DNA of 64,000 bases, from positions 3,789,259 through 3,853,258 of the forward strand of contig CM068553.1 of the NCBI GenBank assembly GCA_035048495.1, written 5' to 3'. Shown here one piece after another: positions 45,411 through 56,316 of this stretch. The position numbers were made by a program, and so were the translations under genes. The notes under the pieces were generated by a model that had not been told where the DNA came from, did not search any database, and saw nothing but the letters and a program-made list of their open reading frames with translations. The stretch's first letter is position 1, and every line of letters starts with the position of its first letter. Source of the DNA: Euptelea pleiosperma (Eukaryota; Streptophyta; Magnoliopsida; Ranunculales; Eupteleaceae).

Positions 45411-45895
45411 CTATATAACAAAACAGGGAAGTTGTCTCCCCCTCTTATACGCTTCATAAAGAAGGGCCGAGATCTTATCTCCAACTAGACGGTGGATCTA
45501 AGCCACTCACACCCAATTTAATTTGACAAACACTTTGTCGAAGAGTGCTGAGGGCACGGACCACCTACTATATAACAAGGGAGCTCAATTGTCTCCCCCT
45601 CTTATAGGCTTCATATAATGGATGGCCAAGATCTTATCCCCCAATTGGACGGTGGATCTCAGCCAACTCGCACCAAAATTTGGCAAATGCTCTGTACGGG
45701 AGTGTCATGGGCACGGGCCACCCACTAGTCTATATAACAAAACAGGGAAGTTGTCTCCCCCTCTTATAGGCTTCATAAAGAAGGGATGAGATCTTATCCC
45801 CCAACTGGACGGTGGGTCTCAGCTACTCACCCAATTTTGACAAACGCTTTGTCAAGGAGTACCATGGGCACGGGCCACCTACTAGTATAACAACA
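45411..45895. repeat. Triplicated 160-bp unit (direct tandem)
   Basis: TTGTCTCCCCCTCTTATA occurs at about 45432, 45589 and 45751 (spacings 157 and 162 bp). Each copy is followed by CTTCATA..AAGGG.., GATCTTATC.CC, GGACGGTGG.TCT and GGGCACGGGCCACC. One inverted single copy is at 39008-39178. Function unknown. Confidence 0.85.
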
Positions 45896-46960
45896 AAAAG
45901 AAAAGTTGAGAAAACAACCAAACAAAGAGCACTTCAACTTCTCCTTAAAAAAGGCGACCACCCAAACACCAGATCCTCAAATCTAATGCCCATCCCTTCA
46001 TCGTACTATTTGATCCAAGGATAAACAAGCTCTCGAATCTCTAGATAGCTTCAATGGAAGATCTCCTCCCCTCCCTTGTGACTTTGCATTAGCAAACCAT
46101 TCACTCTTTCTAAAATGCCCCAAATACCCCTAAAAGCTTGCATATTTTATTTTGGAGTCCTTGTAAGAGGTGTCAATTTTTTAAGTGAGCCAATGGATTT
46201 TTTTAAAGTATGAGGAGTCGATGATTAAGATGTAATTTACAATTTTCATGTTAGTCGAGGATATTGACCAATGGTCAAAGGAAGTTACTAATTTTGCAAA
46301 GTACAAGGGGGTCTTGCAAACTGGCTCAATTTTCTAGGGGGGGTAGTATTAAGATGCCCTTATCATTCCTGCTTAATAGAAATTAGAGAGAGCTCTCACT
46401 TCTTTTTTCTAAGTTTGAGGGAATAAAAAGTCTAAAAGTGGTAGCGGAAAAAGGGTTTTGCCTTCTTTTATGTTTTCTTCTTTTGTTAATGTTGTAAAGG
46501 TTTTGGTAAACGACGCACGTTAAATCACTTTTATCCTAAGAAAGCTACGTGGAAATGAAGACGAACCAAGACTCCTGGCCAATTTCGTGACTCATACCCA
46601 TCGCCATGGGCCCAAGCCCAACTATTTTACATTAGAACTTCCACAAGCCGTAACGATATGTAACCAAGAAAAAGGAAGGGAAATATATAGTGGACAAAGG
46701 GTCCACCATTCCAAAATGACCCCAATCACCCATCCCAAACCCGGGATCCACCAGATTTTGGATTGGATTGTAAAATTTAAACTTTATTTTAGAAAAAGTA
46801 TTGTCTGGTGTCCTCAGAGTACTTGTAAAACGGGAGGCATTAGTCTCCAATTTTGGTCACTAGCACTAGTGACCAAAAGTGCATCCTCGATGGAGGATCA
46901 ACCCAATTCGACAACTAGAACAAGCTTGTACGTGGAAGCTAACCTATACCACGAATAGAT

Positions 46961-47045
46961 CATCGATTTCGATTCTTTTGGGCCCTATGAGCTAAATCGT
47001 GGGCTGCCTGATTGCCTAAACGAAGAGAATGTATAGCTAAATTTA
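46961..47045 (-). mobile_element. LINE RNase H remnant (minus strand)
   Basis: The minus strand encodes LGNQAAHDLAHRAQKNR, matching the N.AAH.LA..A signature at the end of LINE-associated RNase H domains. The surrounding frames are broken. The rest of 45900-47270 shows no supported gene. Confidence 0.5.
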
Positions 47046-47271
47046 CAGTCCAAAAAGTTATTACAATAACTAAATATCTATACTATTTTAAAGCCAAAAC
47101 TAGAGTAGGGGCACGCCCCCTCACACGGGCTTCACGAGACACTCACTCATGTGCAAAGCACATGCTACCCCTAGTATTATCTAAAATGAATTGGGTATAC
47201 CAAAATATAGCATAATCTTTTCCTGATTAACACTTTCACATCCCGTTCAATTCTCAAGCAGCTACATTCTG

Positions 47272-48085
47272 TAGAAGTTTAAGATTAATTGATAATAAAG
47301 CTATTTAAAGATAGAAACTAATTCTAATCAAATTATCTAAAGATAGAAATTAATCATAATCAAATCAAATCAAATCAAATCAAATCTAATATTCTAAATG
47401 ATAGATAAATATTATCCTAATCTTAATAATCAGAAGAATGTGAGGAGATACATCAATAATGATATTGTGTCATTTCACACACATTATTATAATGTCATTC
47501 TCTAATATCCTCCCGCAATTGCATGTCTCTTTGAAAAAAAAATATGATTAGTTATAAGAAATATTAGCCCTTGATTTTCTTGAAGGGAATATGATGAATT
47601 GTTAAAATGTGCGTTCATGTGCTTGTTAGTGGTCATCACCTATTTGTGAGTTCATCATTGGCGCATTCCGCTTATCTTGGAGTTTGTCAGAGTTGATGGC
47701 CCACTAGATTAGGTCAATTATGATTTCTTCCCAGAAGTTATCGAAGACGAATTGTGCAGCTAAACTCTCACTGAGATGTCTTGAGTAGGTAAACTATGAT
47801 GAAATTGAAGGGTTTTGATAAGCATTTGATGGGAGGTTAGAGAGGGATGTAGGTAAATGGATTTGGTGACGGTGTCTGACAGATGGCAACAATACCATCC
47901 GTCGGAAGAAGACACAGAATCGAGAACTTGTTCTCAATAGAATAAAGGCTCTGATACCATATATAAGTTTAAGATTAATTGATAACTTCAGTGAAATACA
48001 TTGACCTAATAATGGATTTATATAAAAATAAATATATCTAAAGATAGAAATTAATTCTAATCAAATCATTTAAAGATAGAACCCA
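47272..48085 (-). mobile_element. TRIM-like short LTR element (minus strand)
   Basis: On the minus strand TGGTATCAGAGC (47948-47959) is a primer-binding site complementary to the initiator Met tRNA 3' end. It stands just after an LTR ending ATTAATCTTAAACTTATA. A polypurine tract GCGGGAGGA (about 47508-47516) precedes the other LTR (47507-47272), which ends with nearly the same ATTAATCTTAAACTTCTA. The internal part is only about 440 bp. The 5' LTR is cut short near 48085. A (AATCA)n run at about 47358-47385 lies in the 3' LTR. Confidence 0.75.
47948..47959 (-). other. Primer-binding site for initiator tRNA-Met
   Basis: TGGTATCAGAGC on the minus strand is the standard plant LTR-element site where tRNA-iMet primes minus-strand DNA synthesis. 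It marks the inner edge of the 5' LTR. Confidence 0.8.
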
Positions 48086-48522
48086 TAAATATGAGTTTAG
48101 AAACAGAGAGTATAGAATTGTATCCAGAGTGATTTTAAGGATGAATTGGACCAGAGTTTTGTAAAAAAAACTACTAATTTATCATTTTTTTTCCTTTCCA
48201 GCAAAGTTATCTTCATGTTTACAGGCTATGGAATATTTGGTACGGCTCTTTAGATTGTGTTTGATTTTTTAAGTTGGTCTTGGATTGAATTTGGAGAGTT
48301 GGATTGGAAGTAGGGTTGTACATGGGCCATTCTTTGGCTGGACTTGTGATCTAAGGAGCTAGGTCTAGGCCTTTTTCCCAAATGATATAATCGGTTCAGG
48401 CCATTAATTCTACAATACTAGGTTTAATCTTTTTTAAAATTAAGCCCAAGTCTAATCCACTATAGGGTCTTAACTCAAGCCCAGGTTTGTATGGGCTTGT
48501 AGGTTCATGTCAACCCTAACCC

Positions 48523-48891
48523 CAGGCCCGGCTTGACCATTAGGCAGATGATGCGGTTGCCTAAGGCCCCCCACAGGTAAGGCCCCAAAATTTCAGAAAT
48601 TTTCAAGTGTTCTTAATATTTTTTTTTATGAAAAGGCCCCACCTGTCCATTTGTGTCGGGCCCCTCCAATCACATAAGACTATGCTACAGCCGGACAAAT
48701 GTAGTCTACAATTGTTTGCAGACTTAAAAGTATGCAAACATTGTATTCACCATTGAATTCTCCTTAAAAAACGTGTTTTTAATTTTATTTTTGAAAATAT
48801 TGAAATCACATAGGTTTAGGGGTATTTCTGAAAAAAAAGGCCCCATTTAGAGTTTTCGCCTAAGGCCTCAACTTGTATTAAGACGGCCCTG
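48523..48891 (-). mobile_element. hAT-type MITE, inverted relative of 21077-21479
   Basis: It starts CAGGCCCGGCTTGACCATTA and ends TTGTATTAAGACGGCCCTG. The flanking 8-mers CCTAACCC (48515-48522) and TCTAACCC (48892-48899) differ at one base, as expected of an aged hAT duplication. The body matches the 21077 copy in reverse (AAGACTATGCTACAGCCGGA, TTAGGCAGATGATGCGGTTG). Confidence 0.85.
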
Positions 48892-49257
48892 TCTAACCCT
48901 AAACAGTCCATGGGCACCCATAGTCAGAAGGAACGTCCCACCCAATTGACTTGCTGAACTGTGTTGATAAGGACGATGAGCTTTTGTGGCCATGAACTCG
49001 AAGCTCTTGAGTGGCAAATTTTGACCCGCGAACACGACTGGTCTCTATATCTTAAAGGCCTTTGTGTTATTGGGCTGAGCAAGGATTTAATAGACAAGAA
49101 CGGTATTTGGCCCAACAAAGGGTTTGACCTTAGCATGATTGTGGGCCAAATATGGGCCTAAGATGAGCCTGTGCTCAGCTGGCCCGGTCTGGCCTTGGCT
49201 CGACCGTGAACCAGCCTGTTGAGCCCTGAGTACCCAGTCGAAAAGTTCGCGCATGGT

Positions 49258-49628
49258 TTTAAAAACGGCCGTTTAAACGGTTTTAACGGCTGTTTAAACG
49301 GTAACGCCCCAAGCCCATTTCTGTTAAAACCGTTTAAACACATTTTATCGGTTTTGAATAAAAACAGCTGTTTTTTTTGTTTTAACAGCCGTTAAAATCG
49401 TTTAAACGGCCGTTTAATTCTGAAAAATTTTGTGAAAAAAATGGCCATTAAATCCGTTTAATTCCGTTAAATTTTGTTTTTTTTTAAATTTCAAAATTTG
49501 AATTTCAACTCCATTTTTTCCGTTTAATTCCGTTTTTGCCCTTGACCATTTCAATCCATTTTAACGGCCGTTTAAACGGTAACGCCCCCAGTCCGTTTAA
49601 CCGTTAAAACGACCTCCTTTAAACCTTG
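49258..49628. mobile_element. AACGG foldback element (family E)
   Basis: TTTTAAAAACGGCCGTTTAA, ACGGTTTTAACGGCTG and AACGGTAACGCCCCAAGCCC on the left. The mirrored right end has ACGGTAACGCCCCCAGTCCG, ACCGTTAAAACGACC and TCCTTTAAACCTTG. It ends about 240 bp upstream of the mitoferrin ATG. Confidence 0.75.
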
Positions 49629-49758
49629 AGTTCGCGTCTCTGCCACTGTGGCAGCTTTAGAACTTTAGTTTAGAGTTGGACTGAACAAAAATCTAGAAAA
49701 TAAAACGGTGGATATCAAAAGATTCAAAACAAATCCCCCTCGTACACGGTTACACCTA

Positions 49759-49767
49759 AAACCCTAA
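49759..49767 (+). promoter_or_regulatory. Telo-box AAACCCTAA upstream of the mitoferrin ATG
   Basis: AAACCCTAA lies about 100 bp before the start. The reverse form TAGGGTTAGGGTT (49854-49866) abuts the ATG. Telo-boxes near transcription starts are known in plant genes of translation and growing tissue. The role here is inferred from the motif alone. Confidence 0.5.
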
Positions 49768-49856
49768 TGAAGCCTGGACCCAGACTCGACTATTACCAGT
49801 GCTGCCACCACCACCTTCCCTCGCTCCACTCTCACCCTCCATCCCCCCTTCTCTAG
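49767..49856 (+). other. Possible upstream ORF in the mitoferrin leader
   Basis: An ATG overlapping the telo-box opens a 29-codon frame ending with TAG at 49854-49856, 10 bp before the main ATG. If transcription starts upstream of 49767, this could lower translation of the main frame. The peptide has no recognised domain. Confidence 0.35.
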
Positions 49857-49866
49857 GGTTAGGGTT

Positions 49867-52800
49867 ATGACGGGCGACCCCGCCGAACTCCAAAACCCAG
49901 TCTTCGCCGCCACCGCCGCCGCCACTGTTACCGCCGATACTACCCATGAGGATGGCCGAGTCCAAGACGGTCTGGGCTTCTGGCAATTCATGTTGGCAGG
50001 ATCCGTTGCGGGCATGGTTGAACACATGGCGATGTTCCCTGTCGATACCCTCAAGACCCGTATGCAGATGCTTGGCGCCTCCTCCTCCTCCTCCGCCTCT
50101 TCGCCCCAGCACCACCCACACGTCGGCCGATTCCTCGCCTCAATTATGCGCACTGAAGGCCCATTAGGCCTTTACCGTGGCATCGGCGCTATGGGCCTCG
50201 GCGCCGGCCCAGCCCACGCCGTGTACTTCTCTGTCTACGAAACTTGCAAGGAGAAGCTCGGAGGCAACGGCCCCGGCCACCACCCATTAGTCCACGCCGC
50301 ATCGGGAGTGGTTGCGACCACTGCCAGCGATGCCGTTCTCACTCCTATGGATGTAGTGAAGCAGCGGTTGCAGTTACGGAGGAGTCCGTATGGTGGGGTG
50401 AAGGACTGTGTGGTGAGGATGTTTAAGGAGGAAGGTTTCAGGGCTTTCTATGCTTCGTATCGGACGACTGTCGTGATGAACGCGCCATTCACTGCTGTTC
50501 ATTTTGCCACTTATGAAGCGGTCAAGAAGGTTTTGAGTGAGATATCACCCGAGACTGCCAATGAGGAGCAGCTTTTGGTTCACATTACAGCTGGCGGGGC
50601 TGCGGGTGCTCTGGCTGGCGCGGTTACGACTCCGTTGGATGTCGTAAAGACGAGATTGCAATGCCAGGTACAGGCCTTCCTGTCTTCATCTTTTTCGTTT
50701 TCTTTTTAGCTTTTGTAGTTATAGCTTAATTTTTTTTTTGTTTTTTTTGAATATGCAGCGATAGTTTAAACTTCCTACAATGATTGTACTGAACTTGGGG
50801 TTTATATGAATTTGGTAATTAGGTGAAAATTGAAACTGTTATACAGCTGCCACTGCTACTATTAGTACTACTGTTACTGTTCTCCAAACTTGAGTAGGTT
50901 AGAACTTATAATATCGGATACATTTTACCCAAGGTTTTAAATTTCGGTTTCGGTAACCATTTCGCTGAGGTCCAAAACCAAAATATCTCACCGAGACCGA
51001 AATTTTGGCCCGACCTTGATTTCACCCGCTACTCTTCTCCAAGCTCGGGTGGGTAGGAACTTATAAGAGCGGAGAGTGAGGAATCTTTTTTTGTAAGAGG
51101 CAATTCATTGTATCAAGACATCCAATGAAGAATCGAGTTTAAAAGATTTGTCTCAAGATTGGAAAACTGTTGTGTGGATTAAGTGGGAAATAAGCTGGTT
51201 GTTGAATGAGAAGGTACAACTCATTCGTCTTAGATTTTTTTTTATAACTTGGGCATCTGGTTTGTCGAGGTGACTAACCCATCACCTCACTTAGGCGGCC
51301 CAGTAACTGTGAAGCTTTGCACCGTCTTGTAGTTTCCAACCATATGATCTCTTTCAACAGCAGTGGTAAAGTCAACTTTTTTGTGTGGTACCAATTTTTT
51401 ATTTACCCCCTTTGTTACTATTTTATTTTTACTAGGAAGAATACTAGTGGATTGGGTCAGGATCAAAGCCTCAGAGTGTTCAATTTAGATTATGAAGGTG
51501 GATCTTTGGATCCTGGTCCTTCTTGTAAAATATGAGAGATATCTTGCTTCTTTATTAGCTGGATTGAATGTGGATTGGCCAACCTTGTGGAACACTTCAA
51601 AATCAAGGTTTTATGACTTCAATTGCATTCCAATTCTTATGGTATTGTGCTTTAGTGAACCATTTTTTGTTGACTGCTTTTTGAGCTTTTCACTAGCTCC
51701 TTTAGAGTGAGATAAGTACTCTTTGATATTGTAGTTGATTGGGTGGTGTGACTCCACTATATGGGACTAGATGGAAGGTCATGAATAAGTTGTGCGAGTG
51801 CCAAAAAAATGTACGACATCTGAATCGTACATGTGTCATCCTATGAGTACAAAGAATCACACAACAGGATTGTTCACCAACTGTGATCTGAGAACTGATG
51901 ATCACTTAAACATTAAACAAAGGGAAAACCCTCATTAAACAAGTAGAAGATAGCCTTCTCTTGAAGGCTTATCTCTCCATTTATAAAATACAGTACATAG
52001 ATCTTGGGGCCTCACAGGGTCGGGTAAATCTCCTCTGTAGCACACAACATGGATTCTTGGATTAGATAAAGAATGATATCTTTTAAAGATGTATCTCTCA
52101 TTTTTTTTTTATAAGTAAAATGTATCTCTCCTTTCAACCTATAAGAAGATGTCATTACATAAAGTGTCTGGAGAAGCAGATAGTGTACCTAAGAGGTATA
52201 TATCCGAGAAATTTAATACATAACACTTATAAAAAATAGAAATGTAATGCTTAACTGCCAACGTTTCCATGTTGTTTGGAAAAACTGCCCCTATCCACAA
52301 TCCATACTGGAGCTACATATGCGTCTTAACCGTTGAAATGGAGTACCTTCTTCAAAGTCTACGACGTGTCTCCAGTACTTAATTTAGCGAACATGGTCAT
52401 TGCCATGATCGCAAGATGAACAATCATGTGCATATGTAGATGACACAGGAATATTTGTCCCCTAAGGATGGCAAAGACCATAGGATTAGATCAGAGCAAG
52501 TTCCTCCCAGGATTAGGGCGTATTACAATAATACTACACTATCAAATGACCCATCTGACGTCTATAAATATAAACATTGCAAATCAGGTACATATTCCAG
52601 TTGAACTCATTAAACCCAAACTCTGTCGGAATACCGACTTGTTGACTCGAGTGTTGGAGTACCTTTTGCAGGTACCCCGTCAGCGATCCGAGAACTCATC
52701 TGAGACATGGTACAAGAGCTGAAGCATTTGAAGTGTGAGGTTCAGATCAATCTTGAGGATGTTCACCTTACAAGTTCATGGATCTTCATTAAATTCCTCT

Positions 52801-55800
52801 CATTATGAGGATGCTTTAGCACATGGGCTAAGCAGACCAGCAGCTTTTCTTTTTCAAATCCTTATGATCAAATTTCCATATCCTTTGTAGGAATATGTGG
52901 AGTACCATGCCTTTTTTCGTGGGCTCTTACCTTCACTTGCTTTCATTGGCTAGCAAAGTGTTAACTTAGGATCAAAATAGAGAATATTGTACCTTTGATT
53001 TTCTAGGGAAATTGACATGGAGAAGATACAAAGATATTAACTTAAGCTGGAGCGGGGATATGATAGATGTGCATATGGGGTCATCATGGTGGTCTATAGA
53101 AGTTTATACCCTGCTTTGGAGGTGCTTCAATAAAAAACCTATCAATCGATTGAGTGGGGGGCTTGAAGTAGCTACATCCCCAAACTTAAACTGTTGATGC
53201 ATGGGAGGCTTCTACAGTTGAATAACTTAAGTAGAGGTTTGATGGCAATAGTAAGATGGGTTTTGAATTACATCTTAGCCATCCATTTCTAGCCCCTCAG
53301 CAAGACACGTAGGATCTTTCTTTTCAATGTCTGAAGTGATTTTGTTCATTTATGGGCTATTGATGCTCTAGTTCATTAATGGAACATGTGGCATGGACTG
53401 GTGGAAAATGAGGACATCTTTTTGGTTGTTTAGGAAATTCCGTGGCAATGTTATCAACTAGGCTTTGAGTCGGAATGAGAGATTTGGTTAAAAGTATCAT
53501 TATGTGGGTCTTGAAGGTTTTCCATTAGGCGATGCTTTAGAGGCATTAAGGTGAAGATTATCAAGTGATTAGTTGGGGATTCACAATAGCTTCATTCCTG
53601 GTGTAGAATTGCATATGCATTGTAGGCTCCTCTGATTGAACAACAAGCTGAACTTAATTAGCAGCATTGAATTAAAGTCCAAGGCAATCAAGTTATGTCG
53701 TCTAACAAGGAGGGCAATGCCTCTTTCCTTCTTGAACTTGAGTATGAGTTTTGAACCGGTCAAGTGAGTTAACTATGAGCTCAAGCTTATCCATAAGGTC
53801 TTATGATCTGCTCATCCCATTGAACGACAAGCTGAACTTAATTAGCAACATTGAATCACAATATAAGGTGATCAAATTATGTCGTCTAACGAGGAGAGCA
53901 ATGCCTTTCCTTCTTAAACTTGAGTGTGAGTTTTGAACTGGTCAAGTGAGTTAACCATAAGGTCAAACTGATCCATAAGGTTTCTCTTGTGAGCATATGA
54001 GCTGAGGGATATTAGTTCAATCCTAATGGAATGGTTGTAGGATGACACTCTCTGGGTCTCCTCCCTGTAGTCCCTACACTTCTGGAGATAAACAATGCAC
54101 ATTTTATCAGCTTTTGTCGAAATTTCTTATATGCATTGTTGGTTGCAATTCCTTACAATCTTAGTTTTGCCAAAGCACATACGTTGGCGGTTTTACCATA
54201 TTCTCATTCATAAAATCATATTTTGGGATATTAACAAAAGATGTTATCAAAGAGAATGAAGAGGATTATGAAATACAAGCATATAAAATTAAGAGATCAA
54301 TGGAGGGGAGTAGAATCCCCAACTTCAGAGTAAGGCCTAAGTCACATTCTTGGCCAAGAAATCTGCGATCTCGCTAGGCCTATGAACATTTGAGAGAAAG
54401 CCTCTGATAACTATCTAAGATCATGATAGAACTACTGATAAATCTGCCAATAAATGTTTGCCCTAACAAGCAGCTCGAAGGAGTCAGGCCTTGGATATAA
54501 AGATTAATAGTTACTTGTATGAGATGGTCTAGTTTATTACTTTGCACTCCTACGGAAAAAGCAGTGGTGATTGTAGATGTGGGTGACTCTTGTTCTGATT
54601 AAGATGGTACAGACGTTAGCTTCACTATACCAATTTGGGATGACTATGAATTGGTTGAAGTTCTGGTTTAAGCTTCAATATAAGATGAGGTTAAAGGGCC
54701 TTGTGGGTTGCTCTCTTCCATTTGTGTACAGGGGTTGTTTCTATGGTTTAACGCATCTAGGGGATGATAAAACAACTCAAGACAAAGAAAGCTGTTGTCC
54801 CTCTTCAAATTTAGGTTTTCGACAAGATAGTAGTTCTGTTTGATATGAATATATATGATTTTCTTAACTTAGTTTCCTTTGGCCTGTATAGAATGATTCA
54901 TTTATTTTTTGTGTTCTCAATTCCTAAACTAAAAGTCAATTACATTTGGTTGCATTATATCCATTTATGACTTCTGTTACCCCTTGGGTAATGGAATAGA
55001 TGTGAAGTTTCCATATGTTAGCTTGGTTGTAATCAAGAATTATCCAGACATTATCCGATTCATGCTTAGTTGCTAAAAGCAACAGGAAGTCCAAGTGGGT
55101 GTGGTCACAGGAGCAGTGATAGAAGCTAGAAAAATGAGCTCATGACCTGAAGCATCTAGGAAAATACCATTGTAACAAGGACACTCCATTTTCCGAAAAT
55201 GGTGTACATAGGGTTAGACCAAGGATTGAAATTTCAGTTTCGACTTGGGTTTCAGTTCAGGTCGAAACCAAAATTCCAAGCACAATTTTGAAATTTCGGG
55301 CGAAACCATGGAAAAATATAAATTAAAAATAAATAAAAAACCTTAGTTTATGGCCACAAATTCTAATTTTTCTCTCTCTATAATCTCTTATAAGATGAGG
55401 GAGGGAACCTTAATTTTTGCCATTAATAAGGGAAAGAAGGCTCTAATAGAGAAGTTCTCATTAAATAGGCAACAATTAAGGATATGACCGAAATTTTAGG
55501 GTTTTCAATTTCAGTCTAGCCCGAAACTTCGAAGATTTTGGTGAAATTTAAAATCATGGGTTAGACACACACATTGGTCACATGCCTTCTTTAGGTAAAA
55601 CATGTTGGACACATTCCAATGCTCTTATTCAGAAAAATCTTAGTTTATTGATGCCTTCTATTGACGATTACTATTATATACTGTTTATATAAGTTAATGT
55701 AAATCAATGTAGCTAAATACATTTTACTGTATTGTATGCTTGTTGAATTGAATATTATAGAAAATGTATCAGGTAATATATGAAATCAACTGTTATGGAT

Positions 55801-56316
55801 TATTTCATCCAATTTCTTTTAACTTTTTTCGAATTTTGTTCAATTAAAGAAGAGAAAGAAAACCCAATATGTTGGTGTCAAGTTATAACTACAAAATGAG
55901 GGCGAAATCCTTCCCGTAGCACTTGGTTTTTAACCTATTGTGTGCTTGGTCTGATCAGTCCTTGAATGCTGAAAAGTCAAATCAACTGCCTCTTTAGGAA
56001 TTGTTACTACTGTATAATCCTGATACTGGTAGAATCAGCTTCCTTTAAATTGTTAACTCATGTATTGATTTTTAGATTGCATGTTCATTATGGTTTTGTT
56101 CAGGGTGTATGTGGCGCCGACACATTCAGCAGTAGCTCTATTCGGATGGCTCTTAAGCAGATCATTGCCAAAGAGGGTCCCCAAGCTTTGTTGCGAGGAC
56201 TAAAGCCAAGGGTTTTGTTCCATGCACCAGCAGCTGCCATCTGCTGGTCCACATACGAGGCCATGAAAGGCTTCCTTCAGCATTTTCCCAAGAACCCTCC
56301 TTCCCCCCAATCCTGA
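49867..56316 (+). CDS. MIT: Mitoferrin-type mitochondrial carrier (iron importer), 2 exons
   Basis: Exon 1 is 49867-50667 and exon 2 is 56104-56316. The CAG|GTACAG donor and TTCAG|GG acceptor join in phase 0 to give 337 residues, close to plant mitoferrins. The protein has the three-repeat fold of the SLC25 family, with carrier signatures PVDTLKTRMQ (about 58-67), PMDVVKQRLQ (about 160) and PLDVVKTRLQ (about 256). GAGPAHAVYF and MNAPFTAVHFATYE are typical of mitoferrins, which carry iron across the inner mitochondrial membrane for haem and Fe-S cluster assembly. Without exon 2 the third repeat would be incomplete; reading through the donor gives a stop soon after (50707-50709). The start is the ATG after TAGGGTTAGGGTT. 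The intron is 5436 bp, long for this family. Substrate assignment rests on family likeness. Confidence 0.93.
50668..56103 (+). other. Mitoferrin intron (5.4 kb)
   Basis: No gene is supported inside. It holds decayed repeat words near 50930-51020 and 55210-55560 (AATTTCGGTTTCGG, GAAATTTCAGTTTCG) and the 184-bp tandem duplication listed separately. The remainder is AT-rich intron sequence with incidental short frames. Confidence 0.6.
53640..53996. repeat. Tandem duplication, period 184 bp, in the mitoferrin intron
   Basis: CAAGCTGAACTTAATTAGCA occurs at 53644 and 53828. Both copies run on through TTATGTCGTCTAAC.AGGAG, GCAATGCC.CTTTCC and GTCAAGTGAGTTAAC to TCCATAAGG with modest divergence. Confidence 0.85.

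Noticed and set aside
46587..46958. 123-codon frame in the gene-poor block
   Set aside because: No domain, no supported splice partners, and it lies next to a LINE remnant.
49756..50153. Two Gly/Glu-rich antisense frames over mitoferrin exon 1
   Set aside because: They are shadows of GC-rich carrier codons and have no independent support.
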